DNA of 64,000 bases from SM23-73-3 sp964580215 (GCA_964580215.1 CAZOJT010000001.1:124001-188000); one strand, 5' to 3'. Shown: positions 17,801 to 26,758, counted from the stretch's first letter. Numbers and translations: made by a program. Notes: generated from the letters alone by a model not told the origin.

Positions 17801-18220
17801 ATGAGTGTGGTAACCAAATCTTTTTCCGTTAAGACCAAGGGGGATACTGATATCATAGACATCACCGCGCAGGTGGGTAATGCATTAAAAGAGACGCAGC
17901 TTTTGAATGGGATCTTAACGGTATTTGTGCCAGGTTCCACTGCAGGCATAACCACCACAGAATATGAGCCGGGATTGCTCAAGGATCTGCCAGCTCTGTT
18001 TGAAAAGCTGATCCCCAAGGGAGACGATTATCATCATAATCTCACCTGGGGAGATGGAAATGGTTACGCTCACGTGAGAGCGGCTTTGGTTAAATCCTTT
18101 TTCACCGTTCCTTTTGTGAATGGAGATTTGATCTTAGGCACCTGGCAACAGATCATTTTGATAGATTTCGATAATCGCCGAAGACAAAGACAGATCGTGG
18201 TGCAGATGATCGGAGAATAG
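17801..18220 (+). CDS. YjbQ family protein (UPF0047), secondary thiamine-phosphate synthase type
   Basis: A 139-residue complete UPF0047 protein. Family marks are GILTVFVPGSTAGITTTEYEPGL, DYHHNLTWGDGNGYAHVRAAL with its conserved metal-site histidines (H-H-N, D-N-G-H), and LGTWQQIILIDFDNRRRQRQ. Members have weak thiamine-phosphate synthase activity and an otherwise uncertain role; no thiamine gene is adjacent. The start ATG 17801 lacks a strong ribosome site. The neighbouring mtnA is 87 bases downstream and may be co-transcribed. Confidence 0.92.
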   Translation: MSVVTKSFSVKTKGDTDIIDITAQVGNALKETQLLNGILTVFVPGSTAGITTTEYEPGLLKDLPALFEKLIPKGDDYHHNLTWGDGNGYAHVRAALVKSFFTVPFVNGDLILGTWQQIILIDFDNRRRQRQIVVQMIGE

Positions 18221-18307
18221 TCTTCGTCTATCAAAATAGACTTCGAGCAAAAGCTTTCCCCTTAAGTCAGACTGAAAATTTCCCTCAAAAAGGAGATCGA
18301 AAAAGAG

Positions 18308-19330
18308 ATGTCGTCATCCAATAAACTCAAATTTAAAACTCTGGAGTGGACGGACGATCACTTGAGAATTTTGGATCAGACCAGACTGCCTGAGGAGACA
18401 ATATATCTGGACTATGACACTGTGGATGAGGTCGCCTCGGCAATAAGGGACTTGAAAGTTAGAGGGGCGCCAGCTATCGGTATTGCCGCCGCCTTCGGGG
18501 TGGTGGTTGGTATGCGCAAACAAAATTTTCAAGGTTGGGAAGAATATGAGGAGAGATTGAACCACGTTGTTTCCATCTTGGCTGGCACTCGTCCTACCGC
18601 GGTCAATCTCTTCTGGGCTTTGGAAAGAATGAGAATGATGGCAGAAAAAAATAAGAAAGAGAATCTCGAAAAGATAAGTCAGCTTCTCCTTAACGAAGCT
18701 ATCTCGATTCACCAGGAAGACCAATTGATGTGTGAGAAAATTGGAGAGTTCGGGGCAGGTTTGTTAAAAGATGATGACACCGTTTTGACCCATTGTAATG
18801 CTGGAGCATTAGCCACCGGAGGAATCGGAACCGCTCTGGGAATCATCTACACCGCATCCTGGCAAGGGAAGAAAATCTCAGTCTTTGCTGATGAAACCCG
18901 ACCAGTGCTTCAGGGGGCAAGACTAACTGTATGGGAGCTTCAACAGCAGGGGATAGATGTCACCCTCATCTGCGACAACACCGCCGCTTTTGTGATGAAA
19001 AACAAAAAGATAGATTGCGTAATAGTGGGTGCCGATAGAGTAGCTTCCAATGGAGACGTGGCAAACAAGATCGGAACCTATAACTTGGCGGTTTTGGCTA
19101 ACTTTCACAAAATTCCCTTTTACGTAGCCGCTCCCAGCTCCAGCTTTGATCCAGCCATCTCGGATGGTGAGAAGATAAAAATAGAGGAAAGATCAGCTGA
19201 CGAGGTGACTAATTGGTTTGGAAGAAGAACCGCCCCTTTAGGAGCCAAAGTTTACTCCCCGGCTTTTGACGTTACTCCGGCAGAACTGGTAATTGCTTAC
19301 ATAACAGAAAAAGGGATTGAAAGGCGTTGA
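18308..19330 (+). CDS. mtnA: S-methyl-5-thioribose-1-phosphate isomerase
   Basis: A 340-residue enzyme of the methionine salvage pathway that converts 5-methylthioribose-1-phosphate to the ribulose form; related to eIF2B subunits. It has KVRGAPAIGIAAAFG, GTRPTAVNLFWAL, catalytic Cys163 in THCNAGALAT, ETRPVLQGARLT, catalytic Asp242 in GADRVASNGDVANKIGTY and the terminal DVTPAELV. AAGGAGATCG precedes ATG 18308. No other salvage genes (mtnB, C, D, K, P) are in the window, so the pathway would be completed elsewhere or the enzyme may serve ribose-1-phosphate isomer chemistry. Confidence 0.96.
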   Translation: MSSSNKLKFKTLEWTDDHLRILDQTRLPEETIYLDYDTVDEVASAIRDLKVRGAPAIGIAAAFGVVVGMRKQNFQGWEEYEERLNHVVSILAGTRPTAVNLFWALERMRMMAEKNKKENLEKISQLLLNEAISIHQEDQLMCEKIGEFGAGLLKDDDTVLTHCNAGALATGGIGTALGIIYTASWQGKKISVFADETRPVLQGARLTVWELQQQGIDVTLICDNTAAFVMKNKKIDCVIVGADRVASNGDVANKIGTYNLAVLANFHKIPFYVAAPSSSFDPAISDGEKIKIEERSADEVTNWFGRRTAPLGAKVYSPAFDVTPAELVIAYITEKGIERR

Positions 19331-19775
19331 AAGTTTAAAGTTCAAGGTTTAAGGTTTAAAATTTAACATTAAACAACCCCTTGAAGCCTTTGCCAAAGAG
19401 TAACTTGCGGTTGCGTTAGAGAACAGAGCACACTTATCCTTTATCTCACCCCTTGTGTTCCCCTTTCCATAAAATGGAGAGGTGGATTGGGGGTGAGGTT
19501 TCAGTTAATTCAAGAATCATAATCTCTAACGGAAAAAGATTAATTCCTCTTGTTTGTCATGGAAGCCTTCGTCTGTGACGTTTTATGGTAAAGGGTTTAT
19601 GGTGAAGGGACAAAGAGTACGCCAGCACCGAAATAAATCGTGGGATAATAAGGTATGATAGGACTACCCAATAATCTGACTCCCCAAGTCGTATTTCGTA
19701 TGAAAAGATAGCTGAGTTATTCGTATCAATTTTGATTGAGAACAGGCTCAGAAACATTCACCAGAAGGGGAGACC
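19331..19775. other. Repeat-bearing intergenic region
   Basis: Begins with a run of TTTAAAGTTCAAGGTTTAAG micro-repeats (19330-19372), followed by a TCACCCC ... GGGGGTGAGG inverted block (19446-19498). The remainder to 19775 is unremarkable. No gene is supported. Confidence 0.4.
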
Positions 19776-20678
19776 TTGAGCAAATCGAGAGTGGTAGTTG
19801 TTAAAGGTTCGGGTGTGATCAGTTCTTCCGGGAAGGTGGATAAGGAACTTCTGTCCCGGATGGTAAAGCGGGGAATTTGCCAACTTACATCTGAGTCTAA
19901 GTCTGAGGATGCGCTAAGACATTTTTTTTCACCCAAAGATCAGGTGGGATTAAAGGTAAACTGTCTGGCAGGGCGCATGGCTTCCACTCATCCGGAATTG
20001 GCTTTAGTCGTTGCCAGCTTGTTAAAAAAGATCGATATCAAAGGAAAAAACACTATCATCTGGGATAGATCGTCCGATGAACTCAAAGAGGTGGGATTTC
20101 CTTTGACTGTCAATGGTGGTGATTTTCTTTGTTTCGGCACGGATGCTCAAGGTGTGGGCTATTCCCAGGAATTGATCGATTATAAAAGCATCGGTAGTTT
20201 GCTGAGCCGGGTGATGGAGAAGTTCACCAATGCTCAGGTGAACCTTCCAGTTTTAAAGGACCACGGTCTTTCTGGCATCACTTGCTCTCTGAAAAATTTT
20301 TTCGGCGCCATTCACAATCCGAACAAATACCACGATGATGATTGTAATCCATTCATCGCTGATCTGAATGCGGTTCCTCTGATAAGAAAGCAACAGAAGT
20401 TGGTGGTCTGTGACGCCTTGCGGATTCAATATAATGGAGGACCATCATACCATCCCCAGTGGGCGGAAAATTTTGGGGGAATAATCGTGGGAGATGATCC
20501 AGTGGCGGTTGATTTCGTAGGATATCAAATCATAGATAGAATCAGACGAAAAAAAGGTCTCCCCAGCTTGGAGAAGGCGGGCAGAAAGCCAAAACATATC
20601 TTCACTGCGGCAGATTCCGAGCATAAATTGGGAAAGGCAAGCTCAGACCAGATAGATCTGGTGGAGACGGTGATCTAA
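19776..20678 (+). CDS. DUF362 family protein
   Basis: A 300-residue protein with the DUF362 core: VGLKVNCLAGRMASTHPELA, NLPVLKDHGLSGITCSLKNFFGAI, LVVCDALRIQYNGG and GDDPVAVDFVGYQIIDRI. Start is TTG 19776 behind AAGGGGAGA. The family often carries Fe-S domains and accompanies redox or radical-SAM genes, but its reaction is unknown; this copy has no added ferredoxin module and few cysteines. The next gene, about 290 bases on, is a radical SAM protein, a frequent association. No signal peptide is seen. Confidence 0.85.
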   Translation: MSKSRVVVVKGSGVISSSGKVDKELLSRMVKRGICQLTSESKSEDALRHFFSPKDQVGLKVNCLAGRMASTHPELALVVASLLKKIDIKGKNTIIWDRSSDELKEVGFPLTVNGGDFLCFGTDAQGVGYSQELIDYKSIGSLLSRVMEKFTNAQVNLPVLKDHGLSGITCSLKNFFGAIHNPNKYHDDDCNPFIADLNAVPLIRKQQKLVVCDALRIQYNGGPSYHPQWAENFGGIIVGDDPVAVDFVGYQIIDRIRRKKGLPSLEKAGRKPKHIFTAADSEHKLGKASSDQIDLVETVI

Positions 20679-20688
20679 GATCCAAGCG

Positions 20689-20862
20689 TGTCGAAAAACT
20701 ACAAAAAGGTCCTTTATGTCATTCTGTCCGAATTTGGATCCATAGGAAACGAAGTGAAGAATCTAATAAATTCAATATGTTTCAAATGCGTATGCACTCA
20801 TACGAGTTTGAGATTCTTCCCCCGCCAAAGGCGGGGTCAGAATGACATATCATGACAGGCTC
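20689..20862. repeat. Dispersed repeat, copy 2, carrying a 21-bp insertion
   Basis: Matches 17351-17503 from TGTCGAAAAA to GACAGGCTC. At 20727-20747 an extra 21 bases (TCCGAATTTGG ... CATAGGA) interrupt the shared sequence; the same 21 bases stand alone at 54859-54879. The internal GTATGCACTCATACGAG palindrome and CCCCCGCCAAAGGCGGGG hairpin are kept. Confidence 0.75.
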
Positions 20863-20968
20863 ATCCGTTGCATCGGGGTACCTTATCCCGATGCGAATTA
20901 AGGTCATGGGTAAGGGTACCCCTGACCAACGGGTAATGTGGGCGTCAAGAATGTAGAGGAACGAGACC

Positions 20969-22120
20969 ATGAGTAAGATTGATCGCAGGCGGTTTTTGAA
21001 ATGCTTTTTATGTGCGGCTGGTGGAGTGATGTTCCCTCAAGTTTTACCTGGAGGGTCTTTTCTTGATTTATCTCAGAATGCATCCGCCTCGCCCACCCGG
21101 GCTGGTCTTTCTCACGTGGAAGCGAAATATTACAAGAAGCTTGAGCATAAAGAGATAGAATGTGAGCTCTGTCCCCGAAAGTGCAAGGTAGGGGATAGGG
21201 AGAGGGGGTATTGTGGGTGTAGAGAGAACCAGAATGGGACTTACTACACACTGGTTCATTCCTACCCTTGCTCAACTCATGTCGATCCCATCGAGAAAAA
21301 GCCCCTCTTTCATTTTCTTCCGGGAACAGATGCCTTCTCTATTGCCACAGCAGGTTGCAATCTTAACTGTAAGTTCTGTCAGAACTGGGAGATCTCCCAG
21401 GTGAGACCGGAACAGGTGAGCGCTTACTATCTTTCCCCGGAGGATGTGGCTTCTTATGCTGAACAAAGCGGGAGTAAATCAATCGCCTATACTTATTCTG
21501 AGCCAGTGGTGTTCTACGAATACATGCTGGATTGCGCCATTGCCGGAAGAAAAAGGGGGATCAAAAGCGTGGTGATAACCGCAGGATATATAAATCATGA
21601 TCCCTGGCTGGAACTGATAAGAGAGGTGGATGCCATCAAAGTGGACTTCAAAGCCTTCACCGAAGAATTCTATCAGGATATCTGTCATGGAAAGCTGAAA
21701 CCGGTGATGGGCGCTTTAGTGGATCTGGCACAAAGCAACATTTGGTATGAATTGGTCTATCTGGTTGTGCCCACCCTTAACGATAATCTCAGCGACATTA
21801 GAAGGATGTCTAAGTGGATAGTCAAAGAGCTAGGCAGAGATGTTCCAGTTCATTTCACTCGTTTTGGTCCCCGGTATCTGTTAAAGAATCTTCCTCCCAC
21901 TCCAATATCCACTCTGGAAAAAGCCAGAGAGATTGCTCAAGAGGAGGGGATGAACTTCGTATATGTGGGAAACGTTCCCGGTCACAAAGGAGAGAACACT
22001 TATTGTCCTGACTGCAAACAGGTAGTGATAGAAAGAATGGGCTACCGCATCACCCAGATGAATCTGAAAAATGGCAAATGCAAGTTCTGCGGAAGGGCTA
22101 TACCTGGAGTTTGGAGTTAG
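20969..22120 (+). CDS. AmmeMemoRadiSam-system radical SAM enzyme with Tat signal
   Basis: A 383-residue radical SAM protein with a twin-arginine signal (DRRRFLK at 5-11, then a hydrophobic stretch). The SAM-cluster motif is C130-x3-C134-x2-C137 (CNLNCKFCQNW). Upstream cysteines C65, C68 and C72 (CELCPRKC) and CGCRENQNG, plus a C-terminal zinc-ribbon-like set (CPDCKQ ... CKFCGRAIPG), match the AmmeMemoRadiSam/AmrS group, related to pyruvate-formate-lyase activases. The other two partners of that system are not in the window; the DUF362 gene upstream is the only likely associate. Substrate unknown. Confidence 0.9.
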   Translation: MSKIDRRRFLKCFLCAAGGVMFPQVLPGGSFLDLSQNASASPTRAGLSHVEAKYYKKLEHKEIECELCPRKCKVGDRERGYCGCRENQNGTYYTLVHSYPCSTHVDPIEKKPLFHFLPGTDAFSIATAGCNLNCKFCQNWEISQVRPEQVSAYYLSPEDVASYAEQSGSKSIAYTYSEPVVFYEYMLDCAIAGRKRGIKSVVITAGYINHDPWLELIREVDAIKVDFKAFTEEFYQDICHGKLKPVMGALVDLAQSNIWYELVYLVVPTLNDNLSDIRRMSKWIVKELGRDVPVHFTRFGPRYLLKNLPPTPISTLEKAREIAQEEGMNFVYVGNVPGHKGENTYCPDCKQVVIERMGYRITQMNLKNGKCKFCGRAIPGVWS

Positions 22121-22132
22121 TGCGAAAATAGT

Positions 22133-22161
22133 GCCAGAACCCAATTGGGTTCTGGCTTTTT
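22133..22161 (+). terminator. Rho-independent terminator of the radical SAM gene
   Basis: GCCAGAACCC-AATT-GGGTTCTGGC followed by TTTTT, starting 12 bases after the stop codon: a perfect 10-bp stem, 4-base loop and T-run. Confidence 0.93.
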
Positions 22162-22344
22162 ACTAAAGGTGAGCAGTGTCCAATACTTCAATAACTTTTT
22201 GATTGAGTTCTTTGCGACTTTTAGTGGCTTAAGCTCTTCATAGGAAAATGAATCATAAGAATACGGTCTATAAGCTTGAAAACCTCCGTTGTTGCGGGAT
22301 ACCCTTCGACCTGCGCCCTCAGGGCAAGCCCTTACCCCGCAACA

Positions 22345-22384
22345 TGCGTATGCTCGTATGAGTGCATACGCACATTCATACGAA
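22345..22384. repeat. CGTATG/CATACG palindrome unit, with neighbouring repeat DNA
   Basis: TGCGTATGCTCGTATGAGTG followed by CATACGCACATTCATACGAA. The same unit, whole or partial, occurs at 25029, 51178, 58957 and inside 17351-17503 and 20689-20862. The full gap 22162-22702 is repeat-filled: a GCGGAAGCTTGCTTCCGC palindrome, a CTCTCCACCCAGACGGGTGG block and an AGCCCGG-loop-CCGGGCT hairpin (22630-22660) that would also work as a minus-strand terminator (TTTCTTT follows). Confidence 0.65.
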
Positions 22385-22702
22385 TTTCTGGTTCGGGGTG
22401 AGGGCACCCCGAACCAACCTTTGCGGTAACATCCGCCTGGGCGTGGTGCGGAAGCTTGCTTCCGCAAACGTCCCGCCTCTGGCGGGATGTACTCCGGATT
22501 TTACATTTTGAACACCTCACCCCCCTGCCCCCTCTCCACCCAGACGGGTGGGCGTCTGCCCATGAAATGGAGAGGGGTTCACCATGAGGGGTTCATCCTG
22601 AAGGGGACAAAGAGGGAGAGGTTAAAGAAAGCCCGGCTTCGCATCAGGCGAAACCGGGCTCAAGTTTACCTGAATGAGAAAAACTTATATTCACTGTAAA
22701 AG

Positions 22703-25000
22703 ATGAAGGTAAATTCGCAAAAGTTCTCCAATAGAGCCGGGTTTCTTCTGGCAGGTGTTCTTTTAGGTTTTTCCTGCATGTCCTCCCAGATCGTGCTTTT
22801 CAGAGAGATGATGGTCTCCTTCTACGGGAATGAGTTGAGTTTGGGGGTTATGCTTTCGGTATGGCTTTTCTGGGAGGGGGTGGGTGCAGCTTTGGGCAAT
22901 AAGATAGCTGGCAAAAAAAGTTATTCTGCCCGAAAACTTTCCCTCTGGTATTTTTTAATCTCAGCCGCAATTCTGTTAACCATTATTCTCATAAGATTCT
23001 CCAAGCAGATTTTAGGAACCGCTCCGGCAGAGATCGTCGGCTTTTTTCCCATGTTTGTTTTCGCATTTATACTGACGAGCTTCTTGTGTCTTTGTTTGGG
23101 GATAACCTTCGTGTTAAACTCCAAATCATGGGCATTTGATGAAAGCCTTATTTTTTCGGTTAACCGGGTGTATCTGTGGGACTCTTTGGGGGCAGGTCTG
23201 GGTGGATTTCTGGTCACCTTCGCTCTGATTCCGAATTTCTCCAATTTTAAAATAGCGGTTTTCTTATTCTCTTTGAATCTTCTTTTTTGTGTCCTCCTTT
23301 TGACCCGGGATTTAAAGAGATGGACAAAGGCTTTGGCGTGGGCAGTGGTGATTCTGGCGATTCTCGGTTTTTCCGCATCAAGACTGGGAGATTCTCTTGA
23401 TCGCTTCTCCGCCAGCCGGATGTGGAGAGACTTACCTTTAATTTATTCGACAGATACCAGATATGGCAATATTTCGGTAACCAGACAGTATGAGCAGGTT
23501 ACATTTTATGAAAACGGGCTGATGTTATTCTCATATCCGGATGATTTCTCAGCAGAGGAGGCGGTTCATTTCGCGCTTTTGGAACATCCTCGTCCGCGAA
23601 GCCTTCTTCTGATCGGAGGGGGAGTGGGAGGGGCGTTGTCCCAGGCACTGAAATATGATAGCTTGAAGATAGACTATGTGGAGATAGATCCGGAATTGAT
23701 AAGAACCGGGGAAGCCTATCTGCCAGAGGAGGAGACTAAATCTTTAAAAAATCCGTGGGTTGGAATTCACTTTATGGATGGCAGGCTTTTTGTCAAGCAT
23801 AGGGTAAAATGCAAAGAGGAAAAACATTATGACGTGATAATACTGAATTTGCCTGATCCCTACACCGCTCAGTTAAATCGTTTCTTCACCTTCGAGTTTT
23901 TCGGCATGATAAGTTCTATTCTAAATGAAGGAGGGGTTTTTTCCTTCAGGGTTAGCTCAGCCGAAAACTATATCAGTCGGGAGCTGAGCCTTTATCTTTC
24001 CTCCATTTATCAAACTCTGAAGTCCAGCTTTGAAGAGGTGAAGATTCTCCCCGGCTCCAATAACATCTTCCTGGCTTCAAAAAAGAAAGACATGCTTTTC
24101 GATGACTGGCAAACCATGGTGGCACGGTCGAAACAAAGAGGGATTTCTACCCGATTTGTTAATGAGAATTTTTTGCCAGATCGTCTTTCTCCCCTCAGAC
24201 TTGCTTTCTTAAAGGGTGCCTTTCCCCAGAAAGGGGGCAGAACAAACTATGATTTAAAACCGGTCTGCTACTTTTACAACAGCATCCTGTGGAGCAAGCA
24301 GTTCAGGTCCTTAGAAAAACCGCTTTTGCTCTTCCTCTCCCATGTCCGCCCTGGATGGTTTATGGGGGCAACCATCTTTGCCTTCTCAATAATCTTTCTT
24401 TTGTGTGTATTGTTGAGATCAAGGTCATCAAATCTGGCTTTGGCTGTCATCTTCGTGGCAGGTTTTACCAGCATATTCGTGGAGATAGTTGTGGTTTTGT
24501 CATTTCAGATATTCTATGGATATATCTATTCAATGATCGGATTGATATTTACCCTTTTTATGTTAGGACTTGTCTTTGGCGCCTTCGTTATCCAGAAGAT
24601 AGCCGGTCAAAGAAAGACCAACTTCAAAGGGCTGGTTTTAGTTCAACTCCTTCAGGTGATCTTCATATTCTCTCTTCTGGTGATGATCTGGGCTTTTGCA
24701 GAAACCTCCCCTTCAGATATAGGGATAATGATCTTCTTGCTTTTGCTTATAACCATTTCGGGGCTGTTGGGAGGGATGGAGTTTACCTTAGCGAACCATC
24801 TTTTCTTGAAAAGGAGAACGACTTTAAAAGCAGGGACTGGTTATTCTATAGATCTATTGGGTGCAAGTTTAAGCTCAATTTTAGCTTCCGCCATCCTGAT
24901 TCCTCTTTTAGGAATTCCCACCACTCTCATTATGATTCTGTTGATAAACATAGTCTGCTTTTGTTTTCTTTTAATCCCCGCCAGATCACTGTCAAGTTAA
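22703..25000 (+). CDS. Polytopic membrane protein with a spermidine-synthase-like domain
   Basis: A 765-residue protein in three parts. About six or seven membrane helices come first (1-220), starting with AGFLLAGVLLGFSCMSSQIVLFREMM; a Rossmann domain of spermidine-synthase type follows (about 245-480; LLLIGGGVGGALSQAL, YVEIDPELI, NLPDPYTAQLNRFFTFEFF); another membrane bundle ends the protein (about 550-765). Such fusions are widespread in environmental genomes and their product is unknown; the aminopropyl-transfer residues are only partly kept, so polyamine synthesis should not be assumed. No Shine-Dalgarno is seen before ATG 22703. Confidence 0.82.
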   Translation: MKVNSQKFSNRAGFLLAGVLLGFSCMSSQIVLFREMMVSFYGNELSLGVMLSVWLFWEGVGAALGNKIAGKKSYSARKLSLWYFLISAAILLTIILIRFSKQILGTAPAEIVGFFPMFVFAFILTSFLCLCLGITFVLNSKSWAFDESLIFSVNRVYLWDSLGAGLGGFLVTFALIPNFSNFKIAVFLFSLNLLFCVLLLTRDLKRWTKALAWAVVILAILGFSASRLGDSLDRFSASRMWRDLPLIYSTDTRYGNISVTRQYEQVTFYENGLMLFSYPDDFSAEEAVHFALLEHPRPRSLLLIGGGVGGALSQALKYDSLKIDYVEIDPELIRTGEAYLPEEETKSLKNPWVGIHFMDGRLFVKHRVKCKEEKHYDVIILNLPDPYTAQLNRFFTFEFFGMISSILNEGGVFSFRVSSAENYISRELSLYLSSIYQTLKSSFEEVKILPGSNNIFLASKKKDMLFDDWQTMVARSKQRGISTRFVNENFLPDRLSPLRLAFLKGAFPQKGGRTNYDLKPVCYFYNSILWSKQFRSLEKPLLLFLSHVRPGWFMGATIFAFSIIFLLCVLLRSRSSNLALAVIFVAGFTSIFVEIVVVLSFQIFYGYIYSMIGLIFTLFMLGLVFGAFVIQKIAGQRKTNFKGLVLVQLLQVIFIFSLLVMIWAFAETSPSDIGIMIFLLLLITISGLLGGMEFTLANHLFLKRRTTLKAGTGYSIDLLGASLSSILASAILIPLLGIPTTLIMILLINIVCFCFLLIPARSLSS

Positions 25001-25028
25001 CGTTCCCAAAAGCTCTGAAAAAGTCATT

Positions 25029-25135
25029 TGCGTATGCTCGTCCCGCCGTTGGCGGGACGCACATTCATACGAATTTGCGGGGTTGGTCATGCCTTAGGCA
25101 GATCCCGCCACAGGCGGGGGAGAGCCCCGTCTACG
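25029..25135. repeat. Composite repeat: CGTATG palindrome with swapped core plus a G+C-rich unit
   Basis: TGCGTATGCTCG (25029-25040) and CGCACATTCATACGAA (25058-25073) are the arms seen at 22345-22384, but the 12-base core there is replaced by TCCCGCCGTTGGCGGGA. It is directly followed by a copy (25076-25135) of the 12107-12168 repeat. The whole gap 25001-25311 contains no gene. Confidence 0.7.
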
Positions 25136-25311
25136 GTAGCAAAAGTGTTGATTTTTCGTAGGTAGGGCACCCATGCCCGACCACTCCCTTCCACTTTTTC
25201 ACAGACCTCATATAATTGACTTGACAGCCCCTCAAGCCAATTATATATTTTGACGAATTTTAGAAAGTTTCAGAGTGGTTTGCGAATTCTAACAACAAGG
25301 ATAGGTGAAAC

Positions 25312-26181
25312 GTGTCGAACAGAATACAAATAGATCTGCTAGAGAAAATAGTTGGAAAAAACGGTCTCCAGATCATTTCCGAAAGAGTTATCCTGTCCCC
25401 GGAGGATGCTCCGGCTATATCCGAGATTGTAAAATTAGCCAACCAGGAGAAGTTCAAGATACTGCCATTAGGCTCAGGCTCGAGTCTTGATTGGTCAAAA
25501 CTCTCCTCCCCTCGACAAGCTCAGGGCGGTGACAGTTCGACTTCGCTCACTGTCTCTGAACAAGGTCGAAGGGAGCGAAGTCGAACCGCAGAGAATGTGG
25601 TCATCTTGAAGTCAGACAGGCTGAACAGGATCAAAAAGGTGGTTCCCGAAGATCTGTATGTGATTGTTGAGGCTGGTTTTCCTCTTAAGGATTTAAACCG
25701 TCATCTGGAATCATTTAATCTGTTTTATCCACTTGCCCCGCAAAGTACGGGGCTGGCAGATACCAGTTCTGCTGGTACTATGGGGGGAGCGGTGGCAACT
25801 AACCTTAAAGGGGAATCCGGTCATAGGAATATTCAGACCAGGGAGTATGTTCTGGCATTGGAGGTGATTGATCCCGAAGGTCAGATCTTAAACGTGGGGG
25901 CAAAGACGTTTAAATCGGTGACCGGATACGATCTTCCTCGCCTTTTTGTAGGGTCCTGGGGGAGTCTGGGCTTTATCAGCCAGATAAGCCTAAGATTGGT
26001 GCCTGCAAGAAAAAGAAATGATTATCCGGACATAATATTTGATCCAGCCAGAATAGATGAGATCAAAGGACCAAACAACTTCAAAACCATCTTAAGTTCC
26101 CGCATCAAGAAGTCACTGGACCCTAACGGGGTTTTCTTTAGTTTCGATTCCTTCAGGATGAATCGTTTCCTTCGATCCTGA
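25312..26181 (+). CDS. FAD-binding oxidase N-terminal protein, GlcD/GlcE-like, with repeat insert
   Basis: A 289-residue protein with a PCMH-type FAD domain: ISEIVKLANQEKFKILPLGSGSSLDWS, PLAPQSTGLADTSSAGTMGGAVATN, YVLALEVIDPEGQILNVGAKTFKSVTGYDLPRLFVGSWGSLGFI (shown in two parts of the protein). IKKSLDPNGVF near the end matches the last conserved motif of GlcE-type subunits, so the protein is of GlcE rather than GlcD length. GTG 25312 follows AAGGATAGG. About 28-31 residues after SLDWSK are encoded by an inserted palindromic repeat, and the last residues (SFRMNRFLRS) also come from repeat DNA. No partner subunit is adjacent; it may be decaying. Confidence 0.75.
   Translation: MSNRIQIDLLEKIVGKNGLQIISERVILSPEDAPAISEIVKLANQEKFKILPLGSGSSLDWSKLSSPRQAQGGDSSTSLTVSEQGRRERSRTAENVVILKSDRLNRIKKVVPEDLYVIVEAGFPLKDLNRHLESFNLFYPLAPQSTGLADTSSAGTMGGAVATNLKGESGHRNIQTREYVLALEVIDPEGQILNVGAKTFKSVTGYDLPRLFVGSWGSLGFISQISLRLVPARKRNDYPDIIFDPARIDEIKGPNNFKTILSSRIKKSLDPNGVFFSFDSFRMNRFLRS
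25507..25590. repeat. Palindromic repeat inserted in frame in the FAD-protein gene
   Basis: GTTCGACTTCGCTC (25535-25548) and GAGCGAAGTCGAAC (25573-25586) form a perfect 14-bp stem with a 24-base loop; CTCGACAAGCTCAGGGCGGT leads in. The insert keeps the reading frame and contains no stop. In homologues the sequence on either side is expected to be contiguous. Confidence 0.75.
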
Positions 26182-26494
26182 GGCTTCCCTTCTCCTGCCA
26201 AAAGCGGGATTGGTGCGAGGCAGGTCCGAAGGGCAGGATGAATCCCTTGCTTGACAGGCAATTTATCTGCGGCTATTGTCTGAGTCGGAAAAACCATCTA
26301 AAAACTTAATTTCCCTTTGGTGAAGCCTGCCACCCATGCACGGACGCGCCCGTCTGGGGAACACCAACAAGAAGCAAGGAAACAAATTTACCCAGAAAAA
26401 TTATTGTTAAAACTTAATTCACCATAAACGTTATCAAAAATCCTCTTGGGTGTCAGATATGTATCCGGTCATTACATACTAAATGCCATTTTTC
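26182..26494. repeat. Repeat-bearing gap upstream of tdh
   Basis: Contains CCTTCAGGATGAATC / GGCAGGATGAATCCC blocks and, at 26441-26476, a 36-bp unit beginning TCCTCTTGGGTGTCAGATAT that recurs with four changes at 54452-54488. No gene is seen. Confidence 0.5.
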
Positions 26495-26523
26495 TTGACA
26501 AAACCCGTAAAATTTGATATTTT
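26495..26523 (+). promoter_or_regulatory. tdh: Putative tdh promoter with long leader
   Basis: TTGACA (26495-26500), 17 bases, TATTTT (26518-26523). The mRNA leader would be about 230 bases. It holds a possible 24-codon frame (26567-26641) and a palindrome GGTGTGAACC ... GGTTCATACT (26707-26730) near the ribosome site, either of which could influence translation; no known riboswitch was recognised. Confidence 0.55.
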
Positions 26524-26758
26524 GGAATGAAAGAAAATTGAGATGTTTTAAATCAGAAGAAGTTTCATGCCTAATCAGGATAATAGATCAAAGTCGGAGA
26601 GGATAAACCAAACGTGGAATACGACTACATTGTTCTATTGAATCAGATAAAGCAGAAACCGATAAGCACGGCTCTGCTTTTAAATTTTTGTCTTTTGCGG
26701 CCCGGAGGTGTGAACCATACGGTTCATACTGCAGGATTCGTAGGAAAGGAAAGATCCC

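Noticed and set aside
24289..25161. 290-residue frame overlapping the spermidine-synthase-like gene
   Set aside because: It is an alternative-frame shadow of a clearly coding gene and has no domain.
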